Part shown: positions 25,394 through 32,785 of the stretch, piece by piece
Numbering within the stretch: position 1 is the first letter of the stretch
How the letters are laid out: every line of letters begins with the position of its first letter
DNA from: MGBC124762 sp048201935
GTDB lineage: Bacteria > Bacillota > Clostridia > Oscillospirales > Oscillospiraceae
DNA: 64,000 bases
Direction: 5' to 3'
NCBI GenBank assembly: GCA_048201935.1
Contig: DBFBGR010000003.1
Span: 1 to 64,000 of the forward strand
Translations under genes and position numbers: made by a program
Notes under the pieces: model-generated
Databases searched by the model: none
What the model was told of the DNA's origin: nothing
What the model saw: only the letters and a program-made list of their open reading frames with translations

Positions 25394-27661
25394 GTGGACA
25401 GGAAAAAAAGTCCCCAAAACCCCGACCAGATGAGTTTGGATGAGATCTTGAACGAATTTGCCCCGGTGGAGCAGCCTGAGGAACAGCCCGGCCCGTCGTC
25501 CGCGCCCCAGGACGAGGTGGAGGAGCCCACCCTGCGGCTTTTTGACCGGGACGGCAAGCTGGTAAAAGAGCGCCCGTTGGACACCGCCAAGGACCAGCCC
25601 TCTGAGGAGCCGCCGAAAGCCGTGGAAAAGGCCCCGGAGGCAGAGCAAAAAGCGCCGCCCAAGCCCAAAGCCATCGACAGCCGCCCCAAGCCCCGCACGG
25701 AGCCCGAGGGACAGCCGGAGCCCGCCCAGGGGGCGGATAAGGATAAAAAAGTCCCCTGGTGGAAGCGCAAGCCCGAGCCCGTCCACCTCAGCGAGAAGGT
25801 CATCCAGCTGCCTGAGGAGGACGGCTCGCTCACCGGGCGCATTGGCCGGCTCATCGAAAAGGGCGACCGCTACGCCCAGGGGATGTTTGTCGGGGACGCC
25901 CCGGAGGACCCCGAGCAGGCCCAGCGGGAGCGGCTGCTGCCCGGTGTGGACTGGGAGCGGGAGCCCACCCATGTGCCGCCGCCACGGCGCCGCCGCCGGG
26001 TGCTCCACCGGCCCCGGCCCGACCTGCCGCCGGGCAAGCTGGCCGCCCGGTACAAAAAGGGCCTGGGCTTTCTCCACACCCGCTGCTTTTTCTCTTTGCT
26101 GTGGCTGCTGCCCCAGCTCTATGTGATGCTCTCCGCCAGCCTGGGTCTGCCCCTGCCCCCTGGACTTGCGGACAACAGGACCCTTTGTCTGCAGGTCTCC
26201 GCTCTGGCCATGGGCGTCAGCGGCCTTTTGGCCCTGGACGTGCTGGCCCACGGCATCGTGTGCCTGGTGCGCTTTCGCATGGAGAGCGAGACCCTGCTTT
26301 TATTCGCCCTGGCCGCCGCCGGGGCCGACGCGCTGACCATGCCCGTCATGGGCGACCGGGACGGGGCCATGCCCTACTGCGCCATCGTGTCGCTGGCCCT
26401 CTTTTTCGCGCTGTGGGGGCGGCTTTTGAAGCGCCGGGGCCTTTGGTATTCGTGCAAGACCGCCGCCGGGGCCGCCGAGCCTTACCTGGTCACGCTGGAC
26501 GAGCGGATGTGGGACGGCAAGGACGCCTTTGCGAAGTGGACGGCCAAGGCCCAGGGCTACGGCAGCCAGGTCCAGGAGACCGACGGGGTCCAGCGGGCCT
26601 ACCACATCGCCGCGCCGGTGATCCTGCTCTGCTCGGCCCTGCTGGCCCTCATCGCCTCGGTGGGCCGTCAGCGGCCCCAGACCTTCTTCTGGTGTCTGTC
26701 GGCCTGCCTCACCGCCGGGTGCGGCTTCACCGCCTTTTTGAGCTTTTCCATGCCCTACGCCACCCTAGCCCAGCGGCTGGGCAAGATCGGCGCGGCCCTG
26801 GCGGGCTGGGACGGTCTGAGCTGGAAGGGCCGGGGCCAGGGCGTGATCCTCACCGACGCGGACCTTTTCCCGCCGGGCAGCGTCACCCTCAACGGCATTA
26901 AGCTCACCGGGGACGTATCGTTGGAAAACGCCGTGGCCTACACCGCCACCCTCATCCGGGAGACGGGCAGCGGCATGGAAAAGCCCTTTTCCGACCTCTT
27001 AAAGACCAAGGGCGGGCTCTACCGCCGGGTGAGCCGGGTGGTCTTCCACGAGGGCGGCGTCACCGGCGAGATCGGCACACAGCAGGTGGCGGTGGGCTCG
27101 GGGGCCTTCATGGAGCTGATGAAGGTACATATCGCCCCGGGGCTGAAGGTAAAGGGTGCGGTGTTCTGCGCCGTGGACGGCTATCTCTGCGCCATCTTCG
27201 TGCTCCACTACACCCTGCACAGCTCCATCCGGCCCGCTTTGCAGATCCTGATCGGCAACGGCCTGGACCCCATCCTGGCCACCCGGGACTTTTTGGTCAT
27301 CCCCGATATGCTCCGCCAGCGCTTCAAGCTGCCCGCCGAGCGCATGGAGTTTCCCAGCCTGGACCGCCGCCGGGAGCTCTCCTCCAAGCGGCAAGAGCAC
27401 GAAAAGACCCTCACCGCCGTTCTCTGCCGGGAGGGCCTGGGGCCCTACGCCGACGCGGTGGTGGGCTCGCGGCGGTTGCGCAGCGCTGTCTTGGCGGGGT
27501 TGTTTTTCGACCTCTTCAGCGCGGCGGTGGGACTGGCCTTGTCCTTCTACCTCTGCCTGGCCCAGGCGTTTACCTCCCTGTCCGCCGGGGCGATGCTGGT
27601 GTTTTTACTGCTTTGGCTGGTGCCCACGGCCCTGGTGGCGAATTGGGTGAACAGATATTGA
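25394..27661 (+). CDS. Membrane protein with P-type-ATPase-like layout but no catalytic motif
   Basis: A 755-residue protein from the GTG at 25394, four bases after the methyltransferase stop. Residues 1-200 are Pro/Glu/Lys-rich and look disordered. Eight membrane segments group as 4 + 2 + 2 (roughly 230-250, 265-287, 298-316, 328-345; 404-421, 429-452; 696-720, 729-752). The loop sizes match those of P1B-type ATPases (short A-domain loop, long P/N loop of about 240 residues). In that loop ILTDADLFPPGSVTL stands near where DKTGTLT is expected, VAVGSGAF and GAVFCAVDGYLCAIF resemble the N/P-domain beta strands, and DPILATRDF lies where TGD normally is. No DKTGT aspartate is visible, so pumping activity is unlikely. 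The assignment is structural inference. Confidence 0.5.
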   Translation: MDRKKSPQNPDQMSLDEILNEFAPVEQPEEQPGPSSAPQDEVEEPTLRLFDRDGKLVKERPLDTAKDQPSEEPPKAVEKAPEAEQKAPPKPKAIDSRPKPRTEPEGQPEPAQGADKDKKVPWWKRKPEPVHLSEKVIQLPEEDGSLTGRIGRLIEKGDRYAQGMFVGDAPEDPEQAQRERLLPGVDWEREPTHVPPPRRRRRVLHRPRPDLPPGKLAARYKKGLGFLHTRCFFSLLWLLPQLYVMLSASLGLPLPPGLADNRTLCLQVSALAMGVSGLLALDVLAHGIVCLVRFRMESETLLLFALAAAGADALTMPVMGDRDGAMPYCAIVSLALFFALWGRLLKRRGLWYSCKTAAGAAEPYLVTLDERMWDGKDAFAKWTAKAQGYGSQVQETDGVQRAYHIAAPVILLCSALLALIASVGRQRPQTFFWCLSACLTAGCGFTAFLSFSMPYATLAQRLGKIGAALAGWDGLSWKGRGQGVILTDADLFPPGSVTLNGIKLTGDVSLENAVAYTATLIRETGSGMEKPFSDLLKTKGGLYRRVSRVVFHEGGVTGEIGTQQVAVGSGAFMELMKVHIAPGLKVKGAVFCAVDGYLCAIFVLHYTLHSSIRPALQILIGNGLDPILATRDFLVIPDMLRQRFKLPAERMEFPSLDRRRELSSKRQEHEKTLTAVLCREGLGPYADAVVGSRRLRSAVLAGLFFDLFSAAVGLALSFYLCLAQAFTSLSAGAMLVFLLLWLVPTALVANWVNRY

Positions 27662-27807
27662 CGAACCGCGAGGGTAGGCGCGCCGCCGGGCTTGGAGCCG
27701 ACCGCAGGGCAAAAACAGGCTGGCGCAGCCAGCGGCATTTTGCCAAGGGCGGCGAAAGAACCGGCGACCAGCGCGCCCAACCCGAGCGTGACAGCCCTTG
27801 ACGAACC
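27658..27807. repeat. Palindromic inserted element flanked by 10-bp direct repeats
   Basis: TTGACGAACC occurs at 27658-27667 and again at 27798-27807. The 130 bases between form nested inverted repeats on nearly one centre: GGGTAGGCGCG (27672) with its near-complement ending at 27783, GGCAAAA/TTTTGCC (27708-27714, 27738-27744) and GGCTG/CAGCC (27718-27730). This is the pattern of a small non-autonomous mobile element or REP-type repeat with a target duplication. The left copy contains the stop codon of the preceding gene, the right copy the -35 of the proS promoter. Confidence 0.6.
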
Positions 27808-27826
27808 CAACGTTTTGGAATACAAT
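27798..27826 (+). promoter_or_regulatory. Sigma-A promoter of proS
   Basis: TTGACG (27798-27803), 17-base spacer and TACAAT (27821-27826), about 32 bases before the proS ATG. The -35 is part of the right-hand direct repeat of the palindromic element. Confidence 0.85.
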
Positions 27827-27858
27827 GAACGCAATCTGACGATAAAGGACGGATGACA

Positions 27859-29298
27859 ATGGCAGACAACAAGAAAATGGTGGAGCAGATCACCGATATG
27901 GAGCAGGACTTTGCCCAGTGGTACACCGACGTGTGCAAGAAGGCGGAGCTCATCGATTACTCCTCTATCAAGGGTATGTTTATCTACCGGCCCTATGGCT
28001 ACGCCATCTGGGAGAACATCCAGGCGTTGATGGACGCGGAATTTAAGAAGCTGGGCCACGAGAACGTGTACCTGCCCATGCTCATCCCCGAGAGCCTTTT
28101 GCAGAAGGAGAAGGACCATGTGGAGGGCTTCGCCCCCGAGTGCGCCTGGGTCACCATGGGCGGCAGCGAGAAGCTGGAGGAGCGCTACTGCATCCGCCCC
28201 ACCTCCGAGACCCTCTTCTGTGAGCACTATAAAAATGTCATCCAGTCCCACCGGGACCTGCCCAAGCTCTACAACCAGTGGTGCAGCGTTCTGCGCTGGG
28301 AGAAGACCTCCCGGCCCTTCCTGCGCCACCGGGAGTTTTTGTGGCAGGAGGGCCACACCATGCACGCCACCGAGGCCGAGGCCCGGGAGGAGACCCAGCG
28401 GATGCTGAACGTCTACGCCGACTTCTACGAAAACGTGCTGGCCATGCCCGTCATCAAGGGCCAGAAGACGGAGAAGGAGAAGTTTAACGGCGCCGAGGAG
28501 ACCTACACCGTGGAGTGCATGATGCACGACAAAAAGGCCCTTCAGGGCGGCACCAGCCATTACTTTGGCGACGGCTTCGCCCGTGCCTTCGACATCACCT
28601 TCACCGGCGCGGACAACCAGCTCCACCACCCCCACCAGACCTCCTGGGGCGTGTCCACCCGTATGATCGGCGGCATCATCATGACCCACGGCGACAACAA
28701 CGGCCTGGTCCTTCCCCCCAAGGTGGCTCCCATCCAGGTCGTCGTCATCCCCGTGGCTGGACATAAGCCCGGCGTGATCGAGGCCAACCAGGCGGTGGTG
28801 GATCAGCTCACCGCCGCGGGCTTTAGGGTGAAGATGGACGCCAGCGACAAGGCCCCGGGCTGGAAGTTCGCCGAGTACGAGATGAAGGGCGTGCCCCTTC
28901 GTTTGGAGCTGGGCCCCAAGGATATGGAGCAGAACCAGTGCGTGCTGGTGCGCCGGGACAGCGGCGAGAAGAGCTTTGTGTCCCTGGACGGCATCGAAAA
29001 GACCGTGGCCGATACCCTCCAGGCCGTCCACGACGGCCTCTTCGCCAAGGCCAAGAAGAATCTGGACGAGCATTGCTACCCCGCCTTCTCCCTGGAGGAG
29101 GCCAAGGCCATCCAGGCCGAAAAGGGCGGCTTTATCAAGACCATGTGGTGCGGCGATATGGAGTGCGAGGAGAAGATGAAGGAGGTGGCGGGGATGTCCT
29201 CTCGCTGCATCCCCTTCGCCCAGGAGCATTTGGGGGATGTGTGCCCCATCTGCGGCAAGCCTGCCAAGCATATGGTCTACTGGGGTGTCGCATATTAA
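27859..29298 (+). CDS. proS: Prolyl-tRNA synthetase, archaeal/eukaryote-like short type
   Basis: Charges tRNA-Pro. The ATG at 27859 (479 residues) has AAAGGA nine bases upstream; an ATG at 27853 is closer than usual. Class II motifs are seen: motif 2 region FLRHREFLWQEGHTMHATE near residue 155 and motif 3 region in the middle of the chain. There is no inserted editing domain between motifs 2 and 3, unlike the 570-residue bacterial type. A C-terminal domain with CGDMECEEKM and CPICGK cysteines, ending in Tyr (YWGVAY), is typical of the archaeal/eukaryotic class. Such short ProRS enzymes occur in many Clostridia. Confidence 0.95.
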   Translation: MADNKKMVEQITDMEQDFAQWYTDVCKKAELIDYSSIKGMFIYRPYGYAIWENIQALMDAEFKKLGHENVYLPMLIPESLLQKEKDHVEGFAPECAWVTMGGSEKLEERYCIRPTSETLFCEHYKNVIQSHRDLPKLYNQWCSVLRWEKTSRPFLRHREFLWQEGHTMHATEAEAREETQRMLNVYADFYENVLAMPVIKGQKTEKEKFNGAEETYTVECMMHDKKALQGGTSHYFGDGFARAFDITFTGADNQLHHPHQTSWGVSTRMIGGIIMTHGDNNGLVLPPKVAPIQVVVIPVAGHKPGVIEANQAVVDQLTAAGFRVKMDASDKAPGWKFAEYEMKGVPLRLELGPKDMEQNQCVLVRRDSGEKSFVSLDGIEKTVADTLQAVHDGLFAKAKKNLDEHCYPAFSLEEAKAIQAEKGGFIKTMWCGDMECEEKMKEVAGMSSRCIPFAQEHLGDVCPICGKPAKHMVYWGVAY

Positions 29299-29322
29299 AA
29301 TTTTGAATAGGGAGGAAACAGC

Positions 29323-29547
29323 ATGGACATCAAGGCCAAGATCGACGAGCTGGTGAGCAAGATCACCAAGGACCCCGAGGTCAAGGACCTCTTTGCCAAG
29401 GACCCGGTGAAGGCGGTGGAGAAGGTCATCGGCGTGGACCTCCCCGACGAGCAGATCAAGGGTATTATTGACGGCGTCAAGGCCAAGCTGGCCGGCGACA
29501 AGGCCGCCGGCGCCCTGGGCAAGCTCAAGGGCCTGTTTGGCAAGTAA
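29323..29547 (+). CDS. Small conserved helical protein of unknown function
   Basis: 74 residues, 25 bases downstream of proS with GGGAGGAAA before the ATG. It is charged and amphipathic, ending in Gly/Lys-rich repeats (KAAGALGKLKGLFGK). No membrane segment or cysteine is visible. Similar short proteins with a DPVKAVEKVIGVDLP-type core are common in Clostridia as hypotheticals. Its stop is followed at once by a terminator, so it is cotranscribed with proS. Confidence 0.7.
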   Translation: MDIKAKIDELVSKITKDPEVKDLFAKDPVKAVEKVIGVDLPDEQIKGIIDGVKAKLAGDKAAGALGKLKGLFGK

Positions 29548-29555
29548 AAACGGCG

Positions 29556-29596
29556 AAAAAGAAGGCTTCCGGACGCTCCGGAAGCCTTCTTTTTTA
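29556..29596. terminator. Bidirectional terminator between the proS operon and pncB
   Basis: A GAAGGCTTCCGGA (29561-29573) stem with a CGC loop and complement 29577-29589 is flanked by A and T runs. It lies between convergent genes and can stop both. Confidence 0.92.
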
Positions 29597-31039
29597 TCCC
29601 TTGTGTCCTTGCTCCTTCAAAAGCTCCTGCTTGATGTGCCAGAGCTTGGGGGAGAGGTCCACGTAGTAATTATGCGGGTTTTCAAACCGCTTGACCTCGT
29701 CCCAGAGGGTGTCCACCTGCTGGGCGCAGTAGGCCCTCGCCTCCTCCAGAGTGGGGGCCTTGTAGACCAGCTTGCCGCCCTGGAAGATGGGCCGGAGCAG
29801 AGGCACGGCCTTGTAGTCGGTGAGGGTCTGGCTCTTCCAGGTGGCCTGGGGGTCAAAGAGCTCCAGGGGCCCCTGGACCACCTCGTCGTGGACGGCGATG
29901 TAGTCGGCAAAGGCCATGCCGGTGTCGGGCTCAAAGAGGCGGTAGACCTTTTTGAAGTGGGGCGTAGTGATCTTGGCGGGGTTCTCGCTGACCTTGATCT
30001 TGGGCACCACCGCGCCGTCGTCGTCCTCGATGGCGACGAGCTTATATACCCCGCCGAAGACGGGCTGGGATTTGGAGGTGATGAGCCGTTCGCCCACGCC
30101 GAAGGCGTCCAGCCGGGCCCCCTGCTGAATGAGGTCCCGGATGATATACTCGTCCAGGGAGTTGGAGGCCACGATCTTGCACCCGGTCCAGCCCGCCGCG
30201 TCCAGCAGCTTTCGGGCCTTTTGGGAGAGGTAGGTCAGATCGCCCGAGTCGATACGGATGGCGCAGTTGGTGATGCCCTGGGGCTTCAAAACAGCGTCAA
30301 AGGCTTTGATGGCGTTGGGCACGCCGGATTTAAGCACGTTGTAGGTGTCCACCAGCAGGGTGGAGGAGGTGGGGTAGAGACGGCAGTAGGTCTCAAAGGC
30401 TTCATACTCGCTGGGGAACATCTGGACCCAGGAGTGGGCCATGGTGCCGGTGGCGGGCGCGCCGTAGATCTGGTCGGCCATGGCGCAGGCGGTGCCCGCC
30501 GCCCCGGCCAGATAGGCCGCCCGGGCGCCCAGCACGGCGGCGTCCGGGCCCTGGGCCCGACGGGAGCCGAACTCGCTGATGGGCCGGCCCTGGGCGGAGC
30601 GGACAATGCGGTTTGTCTTGGTGGCGATGAGGGACTGGTGGTTCAACGTCAGCAAAATGAAGGTCTCCACGAACTGGGCCTGGATGGCCTTGGCCCGGAC
30701 GGTGAGGATGGGCTCGCCGGGGAAGATGGGCGTGCCCTCGGGGACGGCCCACACATCGCCCTCGAACCGAAAGTCCCGCAGATACTCCAAAAACTCCTCC
30801 TGGAAGCATTGTTTGCTGCGGAGATACGCGATGTCGTCGTCGTCGAAGCGGAGATTCTGGATGTAGTCGATGACCTGCTCCAGCCCCGCGGCGATGGCGA
30901 AGCCGCCGCCGTCGGGCACGTCCCGGAAGAACACGTCGAAGTAGCAGACCTTGTCCTTCATGGGGGTCTGGAAGTAGCCGTTGCCCATGGTGAGCTCGTA
31001 GAAATCGAAAAGCATGGTGTGGTTATCCCGAATTTTCAT
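29594..31039 (-). CDS. pncB: Nicotinate phosphoribosyltransferase
   Basis: Makes nicotinate mononucleotide from nicotinate and PRPP in NAD salvage. The 481-residue length fits the Gram-positive class. Conserved features seen: YELTMGNGYFQ and YFDVFFRD near the start, EFGSRRAQGPDAA near residue 155 and the VDTYNVLKSGVPNAI region near 240, followed by IRIDSGDL near 275, together forming the PRPP/phosphate site. It has its own divergent promoter shared with the yitT region. Confidence 0.93.
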   Translation of the reverse strand: MKIRDNHTMLFDFYELTMGNGYFQTPMKDKVCYFDVFFRDVPDGGGFAIAAGLEQVIDYIQNLRFDDDDIAYLRSKQCFQEEFLEYLRDFRFEGDVWAVPEGTPIFPGEPILTVRAKAIQAQFVETFILLTLNHQSLIATKTNRIVRSAQGRPISEFGSRRAQGPDAAVLGARAAYLAGAAGTACAMADQIYGAPATGTMAHSWVQMFPSEYEAFETYCRLYPTSSTLLVDTYNVLKSGVPNAIKAFDAVLKPQGITNCAIRIDSGDLTYLSQKARKLLDAAGWTGCKIVASNSLDEYIIRDLIQQGARLDAFGVGERLITSKSQPVFGGVYKLVAIEDDDGAVVPKIKVSENPAKITTPHFKKVYRLFEPDTGMAFADYIAVHDEVVQGPLELFDPQATWKSQTLTDYKAVPLLRPIFQGGKLVYKAPTLEEARAYCAQQVDTLWDEVKRFENPHNYYVDLSPKLWHIKQELLKEQGHKG

Positions 31040-31074
31040 GGAGAGGGGCCCTCCTTTTGGTGGATGTTGGCTCT

Positions 31075-31133
31075 ATTATACGCCAATTCCAGGAAAATGC
31101 AACCTTGCCTTTTGCCATGGGATAGAGTACAAT
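31075..31133. promoter_or_regulatory. Divergent overlapping promoters for pncB and the yitT gene
   Basis: Minus strand: TTGCAT (31097-31102), 16 bases, TATAAT (31075-31080) for pncB. Plus strand: TTGCCT (31105-31110), 17 bases, TACAAT (31128-31133) for the yitT gene. The two -35 elements are two bases apart, so polymerases compete. Confidence 0.75.
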
Positions 31134-31168
31134 AAGGAACAAAGGAATTTGGAAAGGGGGCGGCGGCG

Positions 31169-32044
31169 GTGAGCAAGCTCCGAGGCCAGCTCAAGGTGAA
31201 AAATTTTCTGTGTCTGACGCTGGCGGGGATCATCAACGCCTTTGGGGTAACGGTGTTTTTGATGCCCGTCAAGCTCTACGACAGCGGCATTTCGGGTACG
31301 TCCATGCTGCTGAGCCAGATCACGCCCCCTTGGCTGAGCCTGTCTCTTTTCCTGGTGGTGCTCAACGTGCCCCTCTTTCTCTACGGCCTTCGCAAGCAAG
31401 GCCCCGCCTTCACCGTCTATGCCATCTACGCCGTGGCGGTCTACTCTCTCTGCGCCGCCCTCATCACCGACGTTTTGCCCATCGACGTGTCCCTGGCCTC
31501 GCCCTTGGCGGGGACGGACCTGCTGCTGTGCGCCATCTTCGGCGGGGCCATCTCCGGCGTGGGCAGCGGCCTTGCCATCCGCTACGGCGGCGCGATGGAC
31601 GGGGTGGAGGTGCTGGCGGTGGTCTTTGCCAAGCGGCTTGGGCTGTCGGTGGGCTCCTTCGTGATGATCTATAATACGCTCCTTTACATCCTCTGCGGCT
31701 TTGTGGTGGGTAGCTGGATCTTGCCCCTCTACTCCGTGGTCACCTACTTCGCCGCGCTGAAGACCCTGGACTTCATCGTGGAGGGCCTGAACCGCTCCAA
31801 GGCCGCCTTCATCGTCACCGTCAAGCCCAAGGAGGTCTGCCGTGCCTTGGGAGACGCCTTCGGCAGCGCGGGCACCAGCATGGAGGCCAAGGGCGGCTAC
31901 ACCGGCCAGGACCGGGCCATGATCTACTTCGTGGTCAACCGCTTCCAGATCGGCCGGGTCCGGGACGTGGTCCACGACGTGGACCCCAACGCCTACATCA
32001 CCATCAGCGAGGTGGCGGACATCTTCGCCGCCAACCATGTGTAA
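31169..32044 (+). CDS. YitT-family membrane protein (DUF161/DUF2179)
   Basis: 291 residues from a GTG after GGAAAGGGGG. Five to six membrane segments (about 12-180, starting FLCLTLAGIINAFGVTVFLMP) are followed by a cytoplasmic DUF2179 domain of about 80 residues (FIVTVKPKEVCRAL, YFVVNRFQIGRVRDVVHDVDP). YitT proteins are of unknown transport function; they are abundant in Firmicutes. The sir2 gene begins 13 bases after the stop. Confidence 0.88.
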   Translation: MSKLRGQLKVKNFLCLTLAGIINAFGVTVFLMPVKLYDSGISGTSMLLSQITPPWLSLSLFLVVLNVPLFLYGLRKQGPAFTVYAIYAVAVYSLCAALITDVLPIDVSLASPLAGTDLLLCAIFGGAISGVGSGLAIRYGGAMDGVEVLAVVFAKRLGLSVGSFVMIYNTLLYILCGFVVGSWILPLYSVVTYFAALKTLDFIVEGLNRSKAAFIVTVKPKEVCRALGDAFGSAGTSMEAKGGYTGQDRAMIYFVVNRFQIGRVRDVVHDVDPNAYITISEVADIFAANHV

Positions 32045-32057
32045 AGGGGTGGGGACG

Positions 32058-32780
32058 GTGAACGAGCTGGAGACCCTGGCAAAGTGGCTCCAGGAGAGCC
32101 AAAGCATCGTCTTCTTCGGCGGCGCGGGCTGCTCCACCGAGAGCGGCGTGCCCGACTTCAGAAGCGTGGACGGGCTCTACCACCAGCAGTATGACTACCC
32201 GCCCGAGACCATATTGTCCCACAGCTTTTTCGTGGCGCAAACAGAGGAGTTCTACCGCTTTTACAAGGCCAAGATGCTGCTCTTGGACGCCGAGCCCAAC
32301 CCCGCCCATCTGGCTCTGGCCCGGCTGGAGGAGCAGGGCAAGCTCAAGGCCGTGGTCACCCAGAACATCGACGGCCTTCACCAAGCGGCCGGGTCCAAGG
32401 CGGTCTTCGAGCTCCACGGCTCGGTCCACCGCAACTACTGCACCAAGTGCGGCAAGTTTTTCGACGCGCGCTATATCAAAAACGCCCCCGGCGTGTCCCT
32501 GTGCGACGCTTGCGGCGGCCTGGTCAAGCCCGACGTGGTCCTCTACGAGGAGGGCCTGGACGACCAGGTCCTCACCGGGGCGGTCCAGGCCATCGCCCAG
32601 GCCGACATGCTCATCATCGGCGGCACGTCGTTGGCGGTCTACCCCGCGGCGGGGCTGGTGCGCTACTACCAGGGCCACCGCCTGGTCCTTATCAACAAGG
32701 ACCCCACCCCCTATGACGACAAGGCCGACCTGGTCCTCCACGCACCCATTGGACAAGTGTTATCAAGTGTTGTGAGGTGA
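32058..32780 (+). CDS. cobB: NAD-dependent protein deacylase, sirtuin family
   Basis: Removes acyl groups from lysine using NAD. The GTG at 32058 gives 240 residues; an ATG at 32037 would overlap the previous gene. Sirtuin motifs: GAGCSTESGVPDFRS near residue 22, TQNIDGLHQAAGS near 97, catalytic His in ELHGSVHRN, zinc ligands CTKCG and CDACGG, and GTSLAVYPAAGL near 190. It lies beside NAD salvage (pncB) two genes away; that link is only suggestive. AraA-type metabolic enzymes are common targets in other species, not shown here. Confidence 0.93.
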   Translation: MNELETLAKWLQESQSIVFFGGAGCSTESGVPDFRSVDGLYHQQYDYPPETILSHSFFVAQTEEFYRFYKAKMLLLDAEPNPAHLALARLEEQGKLKAVVTQNIDGLHQAAGSKAVFELHGSVHRNYCTKCGKFFDARYIKNAPGVSLCDACGGLVKPDVVLYEEGLDDQVLTGAVQAIAQADMLIIGGTSLAVYPAAGLVRYYQGHRLVLINKDPTPYDDKADLVLHAPIGQVLSSVVR

Positions 32781-32785
32781 GCGTT

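Noticed and set aside
27662..27797. T-box riboswitch upstream of the prolyl-tRNA synthetase gene.
   Set aside because: No T-box sequence or terminator was found after the promoter; the region is a palindromic repeat and lies upstream of the -35.
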